NCBI GenBank assembly: GCA_016716425.1
Contig: JADJWJ010000008.1
Span: 1 to 64,000, forward strand
Length of the DNA stretch: 64,000 nucleotides
Direction: 5' to 3'
From: Betaproteobacteria bacterium
GTDB lineage: Bacteria > Pseudomonadota > Gammaproteobacteria > Burkholderiales > Casimicrobiaceae
Position numbers and translations under genes: made by a program. The number at the start of each line of letters is the position of its first letter. The stretch's first letter is position 1. Below are positions 31,761 through 43,185 of the stretch, piece after piece. The notes below the pieces were generated by a model. That model saw only the letters and a program-made list of their open reading frames with translations. It made no database searches and was not told the origin of the DNA.

Positions 31761-32866
31761 GTACTCACCAGCTTCCGGTGCGCCTGCACGCTCATGAGGA
31801 CGCCGAGGCCGATGAAGAGCGACACCATCGCGGTGCCTCCGTACGACAGCAGCGGCAGCGGCACGCCGACGACCGGCAGGATGCCGCTGACCATCCCCAT
31901 GTTGACGAACGCGTACGTGAAGAACATCAGCGTGACGGCCCCGGCCAGCAGGCGCGCGAACAGCGTCGACGCGTTGGCGGTGATCACCATCGCGCGCCCG
32001 ATCAGCAGGACGTAGAGAACCAGCAGCAGCCCGTTGCCGATGAGGCCGAATTCCTCGCCGAACACGGCGAAGATGAAGTCGGTGTGCCGCTCCGGCAGGA
32101 AGTCGAGGTGCGTCTGCGTGCCGTTCAGCCAGCCCTTGCCGATCACGCCGCCGGAGCCGATGGCGATCGACGCCTGCGTGGAGTGATACCCGGCGCCCAG
32201 CGGATCGCGCCCCGGGTCGAGGAACGTGAGAATCCGCTCGCGCTGGTAGCCGTGCAGGTGCCCCCACAGGAACGGCACGGCGGCGCCCGCGCCGGCGGCG
32301 AGCCCCGCGATGACCTTCCACGACAGCCCGGCGAGGAACAGCACGTAGAAGCCGGACGCCGCGATCAGCAGCGAGGTGCCGAGGTCGGGCTGCCGCTTGA
32401 TCAGGAAGACGGGCACGGCGATCAGCACCGTGGCAATCGCGAAGTCCTTCCAGGCGATCCTCCCTTCGAACTTCTGGAAATACCACGCGAGCATCAGCGG
32501 CAGCGCGATCTTCATGAGCTCCGACGGCTGGATGCGCGCAATGCCGATGTTGAGCCAGCGCCGCGACCCGTTCACCGTCACGCCGAACAGGGCGACGCCG
32601 ATCAGCAGGAGCACGCCGGTCACGTACAGCGGCACGGCGGCGCGCGCGAGCGTCTGCGGCGGGATGTTGGCGACGACCCACATCAGCACCAGCGCCAGGC
32701 CGACCGACAGCAGCTGGCTGGTCACGCGCGCCGCGCTCTGGTCGACGGCCGAGAACAGCGTGACGAGGCCGACGCCGACCAGCGCCAGCGCGCACACGAA
32801 CAGGAAGGTGTCGACGCGCCGCGTCAGTGCTTCCCAGATCCGGCCGAGGAACTCGACGAACGGCAT
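31757..32866 (-). CDS. rodA: RodA, SEDS-family peptidoglycan glycosyltransferase
   Basis: The 369-residue protein has about ten membrane segments and the SEDS signatures: GSRRWLNIGIARIQPSELMK, LLIAASGFYVLFLAGL and HTDFIFAVFGEEFGLIGNGL. The last is the conserved periplasmic loop with catalytic-site Asp/Glu. It polymerises glycan strands with PBP2 (mrdA) in the elongasome guided by MreBCD. ATG 32866 starts 1 bp after the stop of the repeat-derived frame, the last gene of the mre-mrd operon. Confidence 0.93.
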   Translation of the reverse strand: MPFVEFLGRIWEALTRRVDTFLFVCALALVGVGLVTLFSAVDQSAARVTSQLLSVGLALVLMWVVANIPPQTLARAAVPLYVTGVLLLIGVALFGVTVNGSRRWLNIGIARIQPSELMKIALPLMLAWYFQKFEGRIAWKDFAIATVLIAVPVFLIKRQPDLGTSLLIAASGFYVLFLAGLSWKVIAGLAAGAGAAVPFLWGHLHGYQRERILTFLDPGRDPLGAGYHSTQASIAIGSGGVIGKGWLNGTQTHLDFLPERHTDFIFAVFGEEFGLIGNGLLLVLYVLLIGRAMVITANASTLFARLLAGAVTLMFFTYAFVNMGMVSGILPVVGVPLPLLSYGGTAMVSLFIGLGVLMSVQAHRKLVST

Positions 32867-32867
32867 G

Positions 32868-33182
32868 TCAGTCGCGAAGGGCCGTCCCGAGCGACTGACC
32901 CGCCCCCACGGGGGGCAGCGAGCGCAGCGAGCGTGGGGGCCGTTTCACCGAGTCGCGAAGGGCCGTCCCGAGCGACTGACCCGCCCCCACAGGGGGCAGC
33001 GAGCGCAGCGAGCGTGGGGGCCGTTTCACCGAGTCGCGAAGGGCCGTCCCGAGCGACTGACCCGCCCCCACGGGGGGCAGCGAGCGCAGCGAGCGTGGGG
33101 GCCGTTTCACCGAGTCGCGAAGGGCCGTCCCGAGCGACTGACCTGCCCCCGCAGGAGGAAGCGAGCGTGGAGGCCGTTTCAT
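32868..33182 (-). CDS. repeat-derived open frame between mrdA and rodA
   Basis: The 104-residue frame starts 1 bp after the mrdA stop and ends 1 bp before the rodA ATG, so it fits the gap exactly. It is made of three identical 27-residue units (DSVKRPPRSLRSLPPVGAGQ followed by SLGTALR) plus a degenerate first unit. A base difference between units is synonymous, and the shortened unit has lost whole codons. The other strand is also open through the array, so coding is uncertain. If translated it would be a basic, disordered peptide and could couple mrdA to rodA translation. Confidence 0.4.
   Translation of the reverse strand: MKRPPRSLPPAGAGQSLGTALRDSVKRPPRSLRSLPPVGAGQSLGTALRDSVKRPPRSLRSLPPVGAGQSLGTALRDSVKRPPRSLRSLPPVGAGQSLGTALRD
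32872..33182. repeat. tandem array of 81-bp repeats (3 full, 1 degenerate)
   Basis: Units start at 32872, 32953, 33034 and 33115. Full units differ by one base (CACGGGG versus CACAGGG); the fourth is about 13 bp shorter and diverged. Each contains a GCCCCCAC ... GTGGGGGC palindrome, so the unit looks like a mobile palindromic element that was tandemly amplified. There are no spacers, so this is not CRISPR. Confidence 0.9.
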
Positions 33183-33183
33183 C

Positions 33184-35163
33184 CTAGTCGCTCTGGTCCT
33201 CGCCGTCGCGCGGCGGCGCGTCCGCCGCCGGGCCGGCGGCCTTCTTGCCGAGCAGGAAGTAGTCGAGCACCGTGCGTGCGATGGGCGCGGCGGCCTGCGC
33301 GCCGAAGCCGCCGTTCTCGACGAGCACGGCGAGCGCGATCCGCGGCTGGTCGGCGGGCGCGTACGCGATGAACCACGCGTGGTCGCGCAGCCGCTCGTCG
33401 ATCTTGTGCGCGACGTACTTCTCGCCCTTCAGCGAGAACACCTGCGCCGTGCCGGTCTTGCCGCCCGACGTGTACTCGGCGCCCGCGAACGCACGCGCGC
33501 TGGTGCCTTCCTTGTTCACGCCGACGAACGCATTGCGGATCAGCGCGATGTGCTCGGGTTTCGCCGTGATCCGGTGCGTCGGCTGCGGCGCAACGGCACG
33601 CTCTTCGCCGGTCTTCAGGTTCACGATGTTCTTGACGAGGTGCGGGCGGAACGCCACGCCGTCGTTGGCGACGATCGCCGTCGCGTGCGCGAGCTGCATC
33701 GGCGTGAACGCGTTGTAGCCCTGTCCGATCCCGGCGGAGATCGAGTCGCCGAGGTACCACTTGCGGTGCTCCTCGCGGTACTTCTCGCCGGCGAAGCGCG
33801 CGCGCTTCCACTCGCGCGACGGCAGCACGCCGGTCAGCTCGCCCTCGATGTCGACGCCGGTCTTCCTGCCGAACGAAAGCTGCGACAGGAAGCGCGCCGT
33901 GTCGTCGATGTCGGTCTCGCTGGCCAGCACGTAGTAGTAGGTGTCGCACGACACGACGACCGACTTGTGCATGTCCACCGAGCCGTGGCCGCCGGGCTTG
34001 TCGTCGCGGAACCGGTACGACGACCCGGGCAGCTGGAAGAACCCGGGGTCGCTGATGGACTGGTGCGGCGTGCGCTTGCCCGACGTCAGCGCGCCGAGCG
34101 CCAGGAACGGCTTGATCGTCGACCCCGGCGGATAGGCGCCGCGCAGCGGGCGGTTCAGCAGCGGCTTGTCGGGCGACTCGTTGAGCGCTTCCCAGTTCGC
34201 GGTGTCGATGCCTTCGACGAAGAGGTTGGGGTCGTAGCCGGGCCGCGACACGAACGCCAGGATGTCGCCGGTCGCGGGCTCGATGGCAACGAGCGCACCG
34301 CGCCGGTTGCCGAACGCGAGTTCCGCGACCTCCTGCAGCCGGATGTCGAGCGACAGCCGCAGGTTGTTGCCGGCCACCGGCGGTGTGCGCGCCAGCGTGC
34401 GCACCGCGCGCCCGCCCGCGTCGACCTCGACCTCCTCCACGCCGGTCGTGCCGTGCAGCTCGCGCTCGTAGGAGAGCTCGACGCCGACCTTGCCGATGTA
34501 GTCGGACCCCTTGTAGTTGGCCGCCTCGTCCCAGCCCGCGATTCGCTCGAGGTCGCGGTCGGTGATGCGGCCGATGTAGCCGATCACATGCGACGCGACC
34601 TCGCCGAACGGGTACTGCCGGAACAGCCGCGCCTTGATGTCCACACCCGGGAAGCGGTAGCGGTTGACCGCGAAGCGCGCGACCTCCTCGTCGGTGAGCC
34701 GCGTGCGCAGCGGCAGGCTCTCGAAGTTCTTCGACTCCTCGAGGAGCTTGCGGAAGCGCTTGCGGTCGCGCGGCTGCACGTCGACGATCGTGGCGAGTTC
34801 GTCGATCGTCGCGTCGAGGTTGCCGATGCGCGACGGCGTGAGTTCCAGCGTATACGCCGAGTAGCTCTGCGCCAGCACGACGCCGTTGCGGTCGGTGATG
34901 ACGCCGCGGTTGGGCACGATCGGCACGATGGCGACCCGGTTCGACTCGGCCAGCGTCTTGTAGTGCTCGTGCTTGAAGACCTGCAGGTAGACGAAGCGGC
35001 CGAACAGGCCGACAAAGGCGAGCAGCGCAACCGCCCCCGCGAGCACGAGGCGCCGGCGGAACAGGAACAGCTCGCGCTCGGCGTTGCGCATCTCGGGCGC
35101 GCCGAAGCTGCGGGCGCCGTCGTAGCCGCTCTTCCGCGACGAGAACAGGCGCCTCCGGATCAT
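33184..35163 (-). CDS. mrdA: penicillin-binding protein 2, transpeptidase
   Basis: This 659-residue protein has an N-terminal cytoplasmic part and one membrane helix (LVLAGAVALLAFVGLFGRFV), a pedestal/dimerisation domain, and the transpeptidase with active-site PPGSTIKP (SxxK), VVSCDTYYY (SxN position as SCD) and GGKTGTAQ. It cross-links peptidoglycan during elongation, with RodA. The N-terminus has about 24 residues more than needed before MRNAERELF; ATG 35163 is kept because it sits 13 bp after mreD with GGGG upstream. Confidence 0.95.
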   Translation of the reverse strand: MIRRRLFSSRKSGYDGARSFGAPEMRNAERELFLFRRRLVLAGAVALLAFVGLFGRFVYLQVFKHEHYKTLAESNRVAIVPIVPNRGVITDRNGVVLAQSYSAYTLELTPSRIGNLDATIDELATIVDVQPRDRKRFRKLLEESKNFESLPLRTRLTDEEVARFAVNRYRFPGVDIKARLFRQYPFGEVASHVIGYIGRITDRDLERIAGWDEAANYKGSDYIGKVGVELSYERELHGTTGVEEVEVDAGGRAVRTLARTPPVAGNNLRLSLDIRLQEVAELAFGNRRGALVAIEPATGDILAFVSRPGYDPNLFVEGIDTANWEALNESPDKPLLNRPLRGAYPPGSTIKPFLALGALTSGKRTPHQSISDPGFFQLPGSSYRFRDDKPGGHGSVDMHKSVVVSCDTYYYVLASETDIDDTARFLSQLSFGRKTGVDIEGELTGVLPSREWKRARFAGEKYREEHRKWYLGDSISAGIGQGYNAFTPMQLAHATAIVANDGVAFRPHLVKNIVNLKTGEERAVAPQPTHRITAKPEHIALIRNAFVGVNKEGTSARAFAGAEYTSGGKTGTAQVFSLKGEKYVAHKIDERLRDHAWFIAYAPADQPRIALAVLVENGGFGAQAAAPIARTVLDYFLLGKKAAGPAADAPPRDGEDQSD

Positions 35164-35176
35164 TGCGGCCCCATCG

Positions 35177-35713
35177 CTACAGTTCGCCCGGCGAGCGCGC
35201 CGGCCGCTGCGGCCACTGCAGCAGCACGGAGACCAGCGGCCACAGCAGCGCGCCGACGACCGGCGGCACGAAGTACGTCCAGCGCGGCAGAGGCGCGCCG
35301 CCGACGAAGCGCACGAGCAGGATCAGCGCCGCGCACGCGAGCAGCAGCACGGCCACCTGCGGCGCCTGCTGCCACAGCGGGAAGCGCAGCACCCGGCGGC
35401 GGAAGTATTCGGCCGCGTACGCGAGCACCGCGTACGCGAGCGCGTGCTGGCCGAACACCGTCGCGTCGGCGACATCCATGACGAGACCCAGCAACCACGC
35501 GACGCCGACGCCGACGTAGCGCGGCTCCTGGATGCACCAGTAGAGGATCGCGAGCGCCAGGAAGTCGGGGCGCAGCGCGAGCGCGAGGCCGGCGACGGGG
35601 ACGGCGTTCGCGAGCAGCGCCAGGACGAACGTGAGCAGGATGAACCAGGGGTTCACCTGCCGGAGGATTTCCTCCGGCCGCGCGGGCGTGAACGGGGCGG
35701 CGCGCGTGAACAT
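35177..35713 (-). CDS. mreD: rod-shape-determining membrane protein MreD
   Basis: The 178-residue protein has five to six membrane segments and the MreD core PDFLALAILYWCIQEPRYVG and GVAWLLGLVMDVADATVFGQ with HALAYAVLAY. It is part of the elongasome with MreC and RodA/PBP2. ATG 35713 begins 5 bp after mreC, in line with cotranslation. Confidence 0.92.
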   Translation of the reverse strand: MFTRAAPFTPARPEEILRQVNPWFILLTFVLALLANAVPVAGLALALRPDFLALAILYWCIQEPRYVGVGVAWLLGLVMDVADATVFGQHALAYAVLAYAAEYFRRRVLRFPLWQQAPQVAVLLLACAALILLVRFVGGAPLPRWTYFVPPVVGALLWPLVSVLLQWPQRPARSPGEL

Positions 35714-35718
35714 CGGCG

Positions 35719-36639
35719 TCAGTTCCGGCGGCCCTTGCCGCGTCCGGCCTTCTTGGCGACGTCTGCGGCGCTCGGCTCCTCCGGCCGCGGCGGCAGCGCC
35801 GCGGCCTGGCCGAGGACGAGCAGTTGCGTGCTGCGGTCGGCGCCCGCGAGCGGCCGCACGGCGATGCGCGCGAACACCTGCCCGGTGTCGCGCTCGACGT
35901 TCTCGACCACGCCGACGGCGAGTCCCGGCGGATACGTGCCGTCGATGCCGGAGGTGACGAGCCGGTCGCCCGGCCGGATGTCGGCGGTCGGCGCCATGAA
36001 CCGCAGCTCGGGCGGGCGGCCGGCGCCGGCGCCGAAGTAGACGCTGCGCACGCCGCTGCGTTCGACGCGCACCGGCACCGCGTGGTCCTTGTCGGTGACG
36101 AGCGTCACTTCCGCCATGTTCGGGAACACCCGCGTGACCTGCCCGACCACGCCCTGCGCGTCGATGACCGCCTCGCCCGCGCGAATGCCGGCGTCCGCGC
36201 CGCGGTTGACGAAGACCTTCTGCGTGAACGCGTCGCGCCCGGTGTAGAGGACCTCGACCGCCGTCGCCGAGCCGGAGTAGCGCTGGCCGAGTTCGAGCAG
36301 TGCGCGCAGGTTCGCGTTCTCGTCGCGGAGCCGCGCGAACTCCTGCACGGACAGCGCGTGCGCGACCAGGTCGGCGCGCAACGCGGCGTTCTCCTCCGCC
36401 AGCGCGCGCTTCGACGCGAAGTAGTCGCCGACCCACGCGACCGCCTCGCCGGGCAGCTGCACGACGCGCTGCAGCGGATACAGCGCGACCGCGGCGACCT
36501 GCCGCACGCCCTCGAGGTAGCGGAAGCGCGTGTCGGCGAACATCAGCGCGATCGACAGGAGCCCGAAGAACGCGAGCCGCGCGAACGGAGACGGCCCGCG
36601 GTGGAAGAACGGCGGCGGCTCGGCGGGGATGTGGCGCAC
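35719..36639 (-). CDS. mreC: rod-shape-determining protein MreC
   Basis: The 306-residue protein has a short cytoplasmic N-terminus, one membrane helix (LAFFGLLSIALMFADTRF), a coiled coil (ASKRALAEENAALRADLVAH and LRDENANLRALLEL) and two periplasmic beta-barrel lobes (VNRGADAGIRAGEAVIDAQG, DIRPGDRLVTSGIDGTYPPG). It bridges MreB to PBP2. The C-terminus is a basic Ala/Pro tail. A palindromic repeat separates it from mreB, but the operon order is the conserved one. Confidence 0.95.
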   Translation of the reverse strand: MRHIPAEPPPFFHRGPSPFARLAFFGLLSIALMFADTRFRYLEGVRQVAAVALYPLQRVVQLPGEAVAWVGDYFASKRALAEENAALRADLVAHALSVQEFARLRDENANLRALLELGQRYSGSATAVEVLYTGRDAFTQKVFVNRGADAGIRAGEAVIDAQGVVGQVTRVFPNMAEVTLVTDKDHAVPVRVERSGVRSVYFGAGAGRPPELRFMAPTADIRPGDRLVTSGIDGTYPPGLAVGVVENVERDTGQVFARIAVRPLAGADRSTQLLVLGQAAALPPRPEEPSAADVAKKAGRGKGRRN

Positions 36640-36640
36640 G

Positions 36641-36714
36641 GGGTCAGATTCGAATTTCGCGAACGCGACGCGCGCATTCGCCCGGAAGCCACCCGCGAAA
36701 TTCGAGTCTGACCC
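36641..36714. repeat. palindromic element between mreB and mreC
   Basis: GGGTCAGATTCGAATTTCGC starting at 36641 and its near reverse complement (CGCGAAATTCGAGTCTGACCC split over 36694-36714) form arms of 21 bp with a 32-nt loop. The sequence is of the kind that recurs between genes in betaproteobacteria. On the operon mRNA it would form a strong hairpin between mreB and mreC. Confidence 0.7.
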
Positions 36715-36726
36715 CCGTGGCCACCG

Positions 36727-37770
36727 TCAGTCCGTCGTGAAGATCGTCGAGAGCTTTTCCATGTTCTCGAGCGCCTTGCCGCAGCCGCGCACGACGCAGG
36801 TCAGCGGGTCGTCGGCGACGATCACCGGCAGGCCCGTTTCCTCCATCAGCAGCCGGTCGAGGTCGCGCAGCAGCGCGCCGCCGCCGGTCAGCACCATGCC
36901 GCGCTCGGCGATGTCGGCGCCCAGCTCGGGCGGCGTGCGCTCGAGCGCGCTCTTCACCGCGGACACGATGCTGTTGAGCGGGTCGGTCAGCGCTTCGAGG
37001 ATCTCGTTCGACGAGACGGTGAAGCTGCGCGGGATGCCCTCGGCGAGGTTGCGCCCCTTCACCTCCATCTCCTTCACCTCGGAGCCCGGGAACGCGGAGC
37101 CGATCGTCTTCTTGATCATCTCGGCGGTCGTCTCGCCGATCAGCATGCCGTAGTTGCGGCGGATGTAGTTGACGATCGCCTCGTCGAACTTGTCGCCGCC
37201 GACGCGCACGCTGCCGGAGTACACCATGCCGCCCAGCGAGATCACGCCGACCTCGGTGGTGCCGCCGCCGATGTCGACGACCATCGAGCCGGTCGCGTCC
37301 GAGATCGGCAGGTCCGCGCCGATCGCGGCGGCCATCGGCTCCTCGATCAGGTACACCTTCGAGGCGCCGGCGCCCAGCGCCGACTCGCGGATCGCGCGGC
37401 GCTCGACCTGCGTCGAGCCGCAGGGCACGCAGATGATGATGCGCGGGGATGGCGAGAACAGGCGCGAGTCGAGCACCTTCTTGATGAACTGCTTCAGCAT
37501 CTGCTCCGTCACCGTGAAGTCCGCGATGACGCCGTCCTTCATCGGACGGATGGCGGTGATGTTGCCCGGCGTGCGGCCCAGCATCTGCTTCGCCGCGAGG
37601 CCCACTTCCTGGATCACCTTCTTGCCGTTGGGCCCGCCTTCCTGGCGGATCGCGACGACCGAGGGCTCGTTCAGCACGATGCCCTTGCCGCGCACGTAGA
37701 TGAGGGTGTTGGCGGTGCCGAGATCGATCGCGAGGTCGCTGCCGAAGTAGCCTTTGAAAAACTCGAACAT
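36727..37770 (-). CDS. mreB: actin-like rod-shape protein MreB
   Basis: The 347-residue protein is a textbook MreB: MFEFFKGYFGSDLAIDLGTA with phosphate-1 loop, IRPMKDGVIADFTVTEQML, ICVPCGSTQVERRAIRES, VVDIGGGTTEVGVISLGGMV (phosphate 2), and LTGGGALLRDLDRLL (adenosine). It polymerises under the membrane and positions the elongasome. It is the first gene of the mreBCD-mrdA-rodA operon and divergent from gatCAB. Confidence 0.97.
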   Translation of the reverse strand: MFEFFKGYFGSDLAIDLGTANTLIYVRGKGIVLNEPSVVAIRQEGGPNGKKVIQEVGLAAKQMLGRTPGNITAIRPMKDGVIADFTVTEQMLKQFIKKVLDSRLFSPSPRIIICVPCGSTQVERRAIRESALGAGASKVYLIEEPMAAAIGADLPISDATGSMVVDIGGGTTEVGVISLGGMVYSGSVRVGGDKFDEAIVNYIRRNYGMLIGETTAEMIKKTIGSAFPGSEVKEMEVKGRNLAEGIPRSFTVSSNEILEALTDPLNSIVSAVKSALERTPPELGADIAERGMVLTGGGALLRDLDRLLMEETGLPVIVADDPLTCVVRGCGKALENMEKLSTIFTTD

Positions 37771-38025
37771 GAATGCGTGAACCTGACTTTGAGTGGTGGA
37801 ACGGGCCGGCGGCAGCGTCGGTTGCGTGCGTCGGCGACGGGGAAGCGGCGCGCGCAGCCGAAAAACCGTCGATTATGATAGCATTCCCCCTTTGTCCGCA
37901 GCACCGGCCGGCCGGCATTTTTGACGGTTTTCGCCAGCGGCGGGCCGTCCGCCCCGCGCCAACCGGCCCGGTGGTCGCCGCCCTCCCGCCCGCGCCCTGC
38001 TGCCGTCGCCGTCCGCTCGAGCCCC
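37771..38025. promoter_or_regulatory. divergent promoter region mreB / gatC
   Basis: The 255-bp gap holds the only clearly AT-rich stretch here, CGATTATGATAGCAT at about 37870-37884. It contains TATGAT on the plus strand (37874-37879) and TATCAT/CATAAT on the minus strand. Matching -35 elements are weak on both sides, so the exact start sites cannot be given. No other gene is seen in the gap. Confidence 0.35.
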
Positions 38026-38313
38026 ATGGCCCTGACCCTGGAAGACGTCCACCGCATCGCCCACCTGGCGCGCATCGAGATCGACGCGGCCGCGGCGACC
38101 GAGGTCCACCGCAAGCTCGAGGCGATCTTCGCGATGATCAACGAGCTGCAGGCGGTCGACACGAACGGGATCGTCCCGATGTCGCACGCGCAGGACGTGA
38201 TGCTGCCGCTGCGCGACGACGTGGTCACCGAGCGCGACCGGCACGCGCTGTTCCAGAGCGTGGCGCCGGCGGTGGAGGACGGGCTCTACCTGGTCCCGAA
38301 GGTCATCGAGTGA
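38026..38313 (+). CDS. gatC: Asp-tRNA(Asn)/Glu-tRNA(Gln) amidotransferase subunit C
   Basis: The 95-residue protein has the GatC pattern: LTLEDVHRIAHLARIEIDAA, LEAIFAMINELQAVDTNGIV, PMSHAQDVMLPLRDDVV and a C-terminal GLYLVPKVIE that packs around GatA. It stabilises the GatCAB complex that converts Glu-tRNA(Gln) or Asp-tRNA(Asn) to the amidated form. Its stop overlaps the GTG start of gatA. Confidence 0.95.
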   Translation: MALTLEDVHRIAHLARIEIDAAAATEVHRKLEAIFAMINELQAVDTNGIVPMSHAQDVMLPLRDDVVTERDRHALFQSVAPAVEDGLYLVPKVIE

Positions 38314-39768
38314 TCACGGGCACCGTTGCCGAACTCGCCGCCGCGCTGCGGGCGCGGAAGCTGTCCAGCGTCGAGCTGACGCGGGCGCTGCTCGACCGCA
38401 TCGACCGCGCGCAGGGCCTGCTCAACGCCTTCGTGACGGTGGACGCGGAAGGCGCGCTCGCGCAGGCACGCGCCGCCGACGCCGCGCTGACCGCCGGCGA
38501 TGCGCCGCCGCTCGCCGGCGTCCCGATCGCGCACAAGGACGTGATCATGACGGCCGGGCTGCGCACGACGTGCAGCTCGCGGATGCTCGCGAACTTCGTC
38601 GCCCCGTACGACGCGCACGTCGTGACGGGTCTGCGCGACGCGGGCACCGTCCTCGTCGGCAAGACCAACATGGACGAGTTCGCGATGGGCTCGTCGAACG
38701 AGACGTCGTTCTTCGGGCCGGTGCGCAATCCGTGGAACACGGAGTTCGTCCCCGGCGGCAGCTCGGGCGGATCGGCCGCGGCCGTCGCCGCGCGGCTCGT
38801 TCCGGCGGCAACCGGCACCGACACCGGCGGGTCCATCCGCCAGCCGGCGTCGCTGTCCGGCATCTGCGGTCTGAAGCCTACCTACGGAGTCTGCTCGCGC
38901 TACGGGCTCGTCGCGTTCGCGTCGAGCCTCGACACGCCGGGGATGTTCGCGCGCACCGCGCAGGACTGCGCGCTGCTGCTGAACGCGATGGCGGGCCACG
39001 ACGCGCGCGACTCGACGTCGCTGCCCCGTCCGCGCGAGGACTACGCGCGCGACCTCGACCGGCCGCTCGCGGGCCTGAAGATCGGCATGCCCGCCGAGTA
39101 CTTCGGCGACGGGATCGACCCCGGCGTCGCGGCCGCGATCGAGGGCGCGCTCGGCCGAGTTCCGCAAGCTGGGCGCCACGACGGTGCCGGTCGCGCTGCC
39201 CAACGTCAGGCTGTCGGTGCCCGTCTACTACGTGATCGCGCCGGCCGAGGCGTCGTCGAACCTGTCGCGCTTCGACGGGGTGCGCTACGGCCATCGCGCC
39301 GAGCACTACGCCGACCTCACCGACATGTATCGGAAGAGCCGCGCGGAAGGCTTCGGCGCCGAGGTGAAGCGGCGGATCCTCGTCGGCACGTACGTGCTGT
39401 CGCACGGCTACTACGACGCGTACTACCTCAAGGCGCAGCAGGTGCGCCGGCTGATCGCCGACGACTTCGCGCGCGCGTACGCGCAGTGCGACGTGATCAT
39501 GGGGCCGACCGCGCCGTCGCCGGCGTTCCGCATCGGCGCCAAGACCGACGACCCGGTGCAGATGTACCTGAACGACATCTTCACGATCGCGGGCAACCTG
39601 ACCGGCGCGCCGGCCATCTCGATCCCCTGCGGGTTCGACCGCGACGGCCTGCCGATCGGCCTGCAGATCCAGGCGAACTACTTCGCCGAGGCGAAGCTGC
39701 TCAACGTCGCGCACACGTTCCAGCAGGCCACCGACTGGCATTGCAGGGCCCCGGAGTTCGCGGCATGA
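38310..39768 (+). CDS. gatA: GatCAB amidotransferase subunit A, with an apparent frameshift
   Basis: From GTG 38310 the first 280 or so residues are normal GatA: AGVPIAHKDVIMTAGLRTTC with the catalytic Lys, GSSNETSFFGPVRNPWN, and PGGSSGGSAAAVAARLVPAA with the Ser-cisSer pair. At about 39153 one extra G in CTCGGCC shifts the frame. Homology resumes in the next frame as EFRKLGATTVPVALPNVRLS and continues intact to DWHCRAPEFAA. The amidase subunit hydrolyses glutamine and passes ammonia to GatB. Since the gene is normally essential and everything else is intact, an assembly error is the likely cause. Confidence 0.9.
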
Positions 39769-41175
39769 AGTGGGAAGTCGTCATCGGCCTCGAGACGCAC
39801 GCGCAGCTCTCGACGGCGTCGAAGATCTTCTCCGGCGCGCCGACGGCGTTTGGCGCGGCGCCGAACACGCAGGCCTCGGCCGTCGACATCGCGCTGCCCG
39901 GCGTGCTGCCGGTGGCCAACCGCGGCGCGGTCGAGCGCGCGATCCGCTTCGGCCTCGCGGTCGGCGCGACGATCAACCGGCGCAGCGTGTTCGCGCGCAA
40001 GAACTACTTCTACCCGGACCTGCCGAAGGGCTACCAGATCTCGCAGTACGAGATTCCCGTGGTCGCGGGCGGCCACGTCGCCATCGTGTCGCCGACGCGC
40101 GGCGAGGTCGAGGTGCGGCTCACGCGCGCGCACCTCGAGGAGGACGCCGGCAAGTCGCTGCACGAGGACTTCCACGGCATGACCGGCATCGACCTGAACC
40201 GCGCCGGCACGCCGCTGCTCGAGATCGTCACCGAGCCCGACCTCACGAGCTCCGACGAGGCGGTCGCCTACGCGAAGGCACTGCACGCGCTGGTGCGCTG
40301 GATCGGCATCTGCGACGGCAACATGCAGGAAGGCAGCTTCCGCTGCGACGCCAACGTCTCGGTCCGCCGACCCGGCGCGCCGCTCGGCACGCGCTGCGAG
40401 ATCAAGAACCTCAACAGCTTCCGCTTCATGCAGGACGCGATCGACTTCGAGGTGCGCCGGCAGATCGAGCTGATCGGGGACGGCGGCACCGTCGTGCAGG
40501 AGACCCGCCTGTACGACCCCGACCGCCGCGAGACGCGGTCGATGCGCAGCAAGGAAGACGCGCAGGACTACCGCTACTTCCCGGACCCGGACCTGCCGCC
40601 GCTCGTGATCGGCGAGGACTGGATCGCGCGCGTGAAGGGTGAGATGCCCGAGCTTCCCGAGGCGATGAAGCACCGGTTCGTTCGCGACTACGCGCTGCCC
40701 GCCGCGGACGCCGCGGCGCTCACCACCAGCCGCGAGCTGGCCGCATATTTCGAGGCAGCCGCGGGGGCCGCTGGCGGCGAGGCGAAGGCCGTCGCCAACT
40801 GGATGCTGGGCGAACTCGCCGCTGCCCTCAACCGCGCCGAACTCGACATCGCGCACTCGCCGGTGGCGGCCGGGCAACTCGCGGGGCTGCTGAAGCGCAT
40901 CGCCGACGGCACGATCTCCGGCAAGATCGCCAAGGACGTGTTCGACGCGATGTGGGCGGGCGAAGCGCACGGCGACGACGCGGCGGACGCGATCATCGCG
41001 ACGAAGGGCCTGCGCCAGATTTCCGACACGGGCGCGATCGAGAGGATCGTCGACGACGCGATCGCTGCGAATCCTGCGATCGTCGCCGAGTACAAGGCCG
41101 GCAAGGACAAGGCATTCAACTCGCTGGTCGGCAAGGTGATGGCCGCGTCGAAGGGCAAGGCCAACCCGGCGCAGG

Positions 41176-43113
<1,938 letters not shown>

Positions 43114-43185
43114 CCGCCATTATCGCCTGCGTGAACCGCGCGACTCGCCCCGACTTTCGGACGAGCGCCGCCGACGCCCGCCGCG

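Noticed and set aside
32872..33182. Possible CRISPR array
   Set aside because: The 81-bp units are directly adjacent with no unique spacers, and there are no cas genes.
31718..33187. 489-codon plus-strand frame across rodA and the repeat array
   Set aside because: Antisense to rodA and to the 81-bp repeats; low-complexity translation.
37773..38309. Long plus-strand frame running from the mreB promoter region into gatA
   Set aside because: The part before gatA overlaps gatC in another frame and has no homology; the frame merges gatA and gatB only because of the gatA frameshift.
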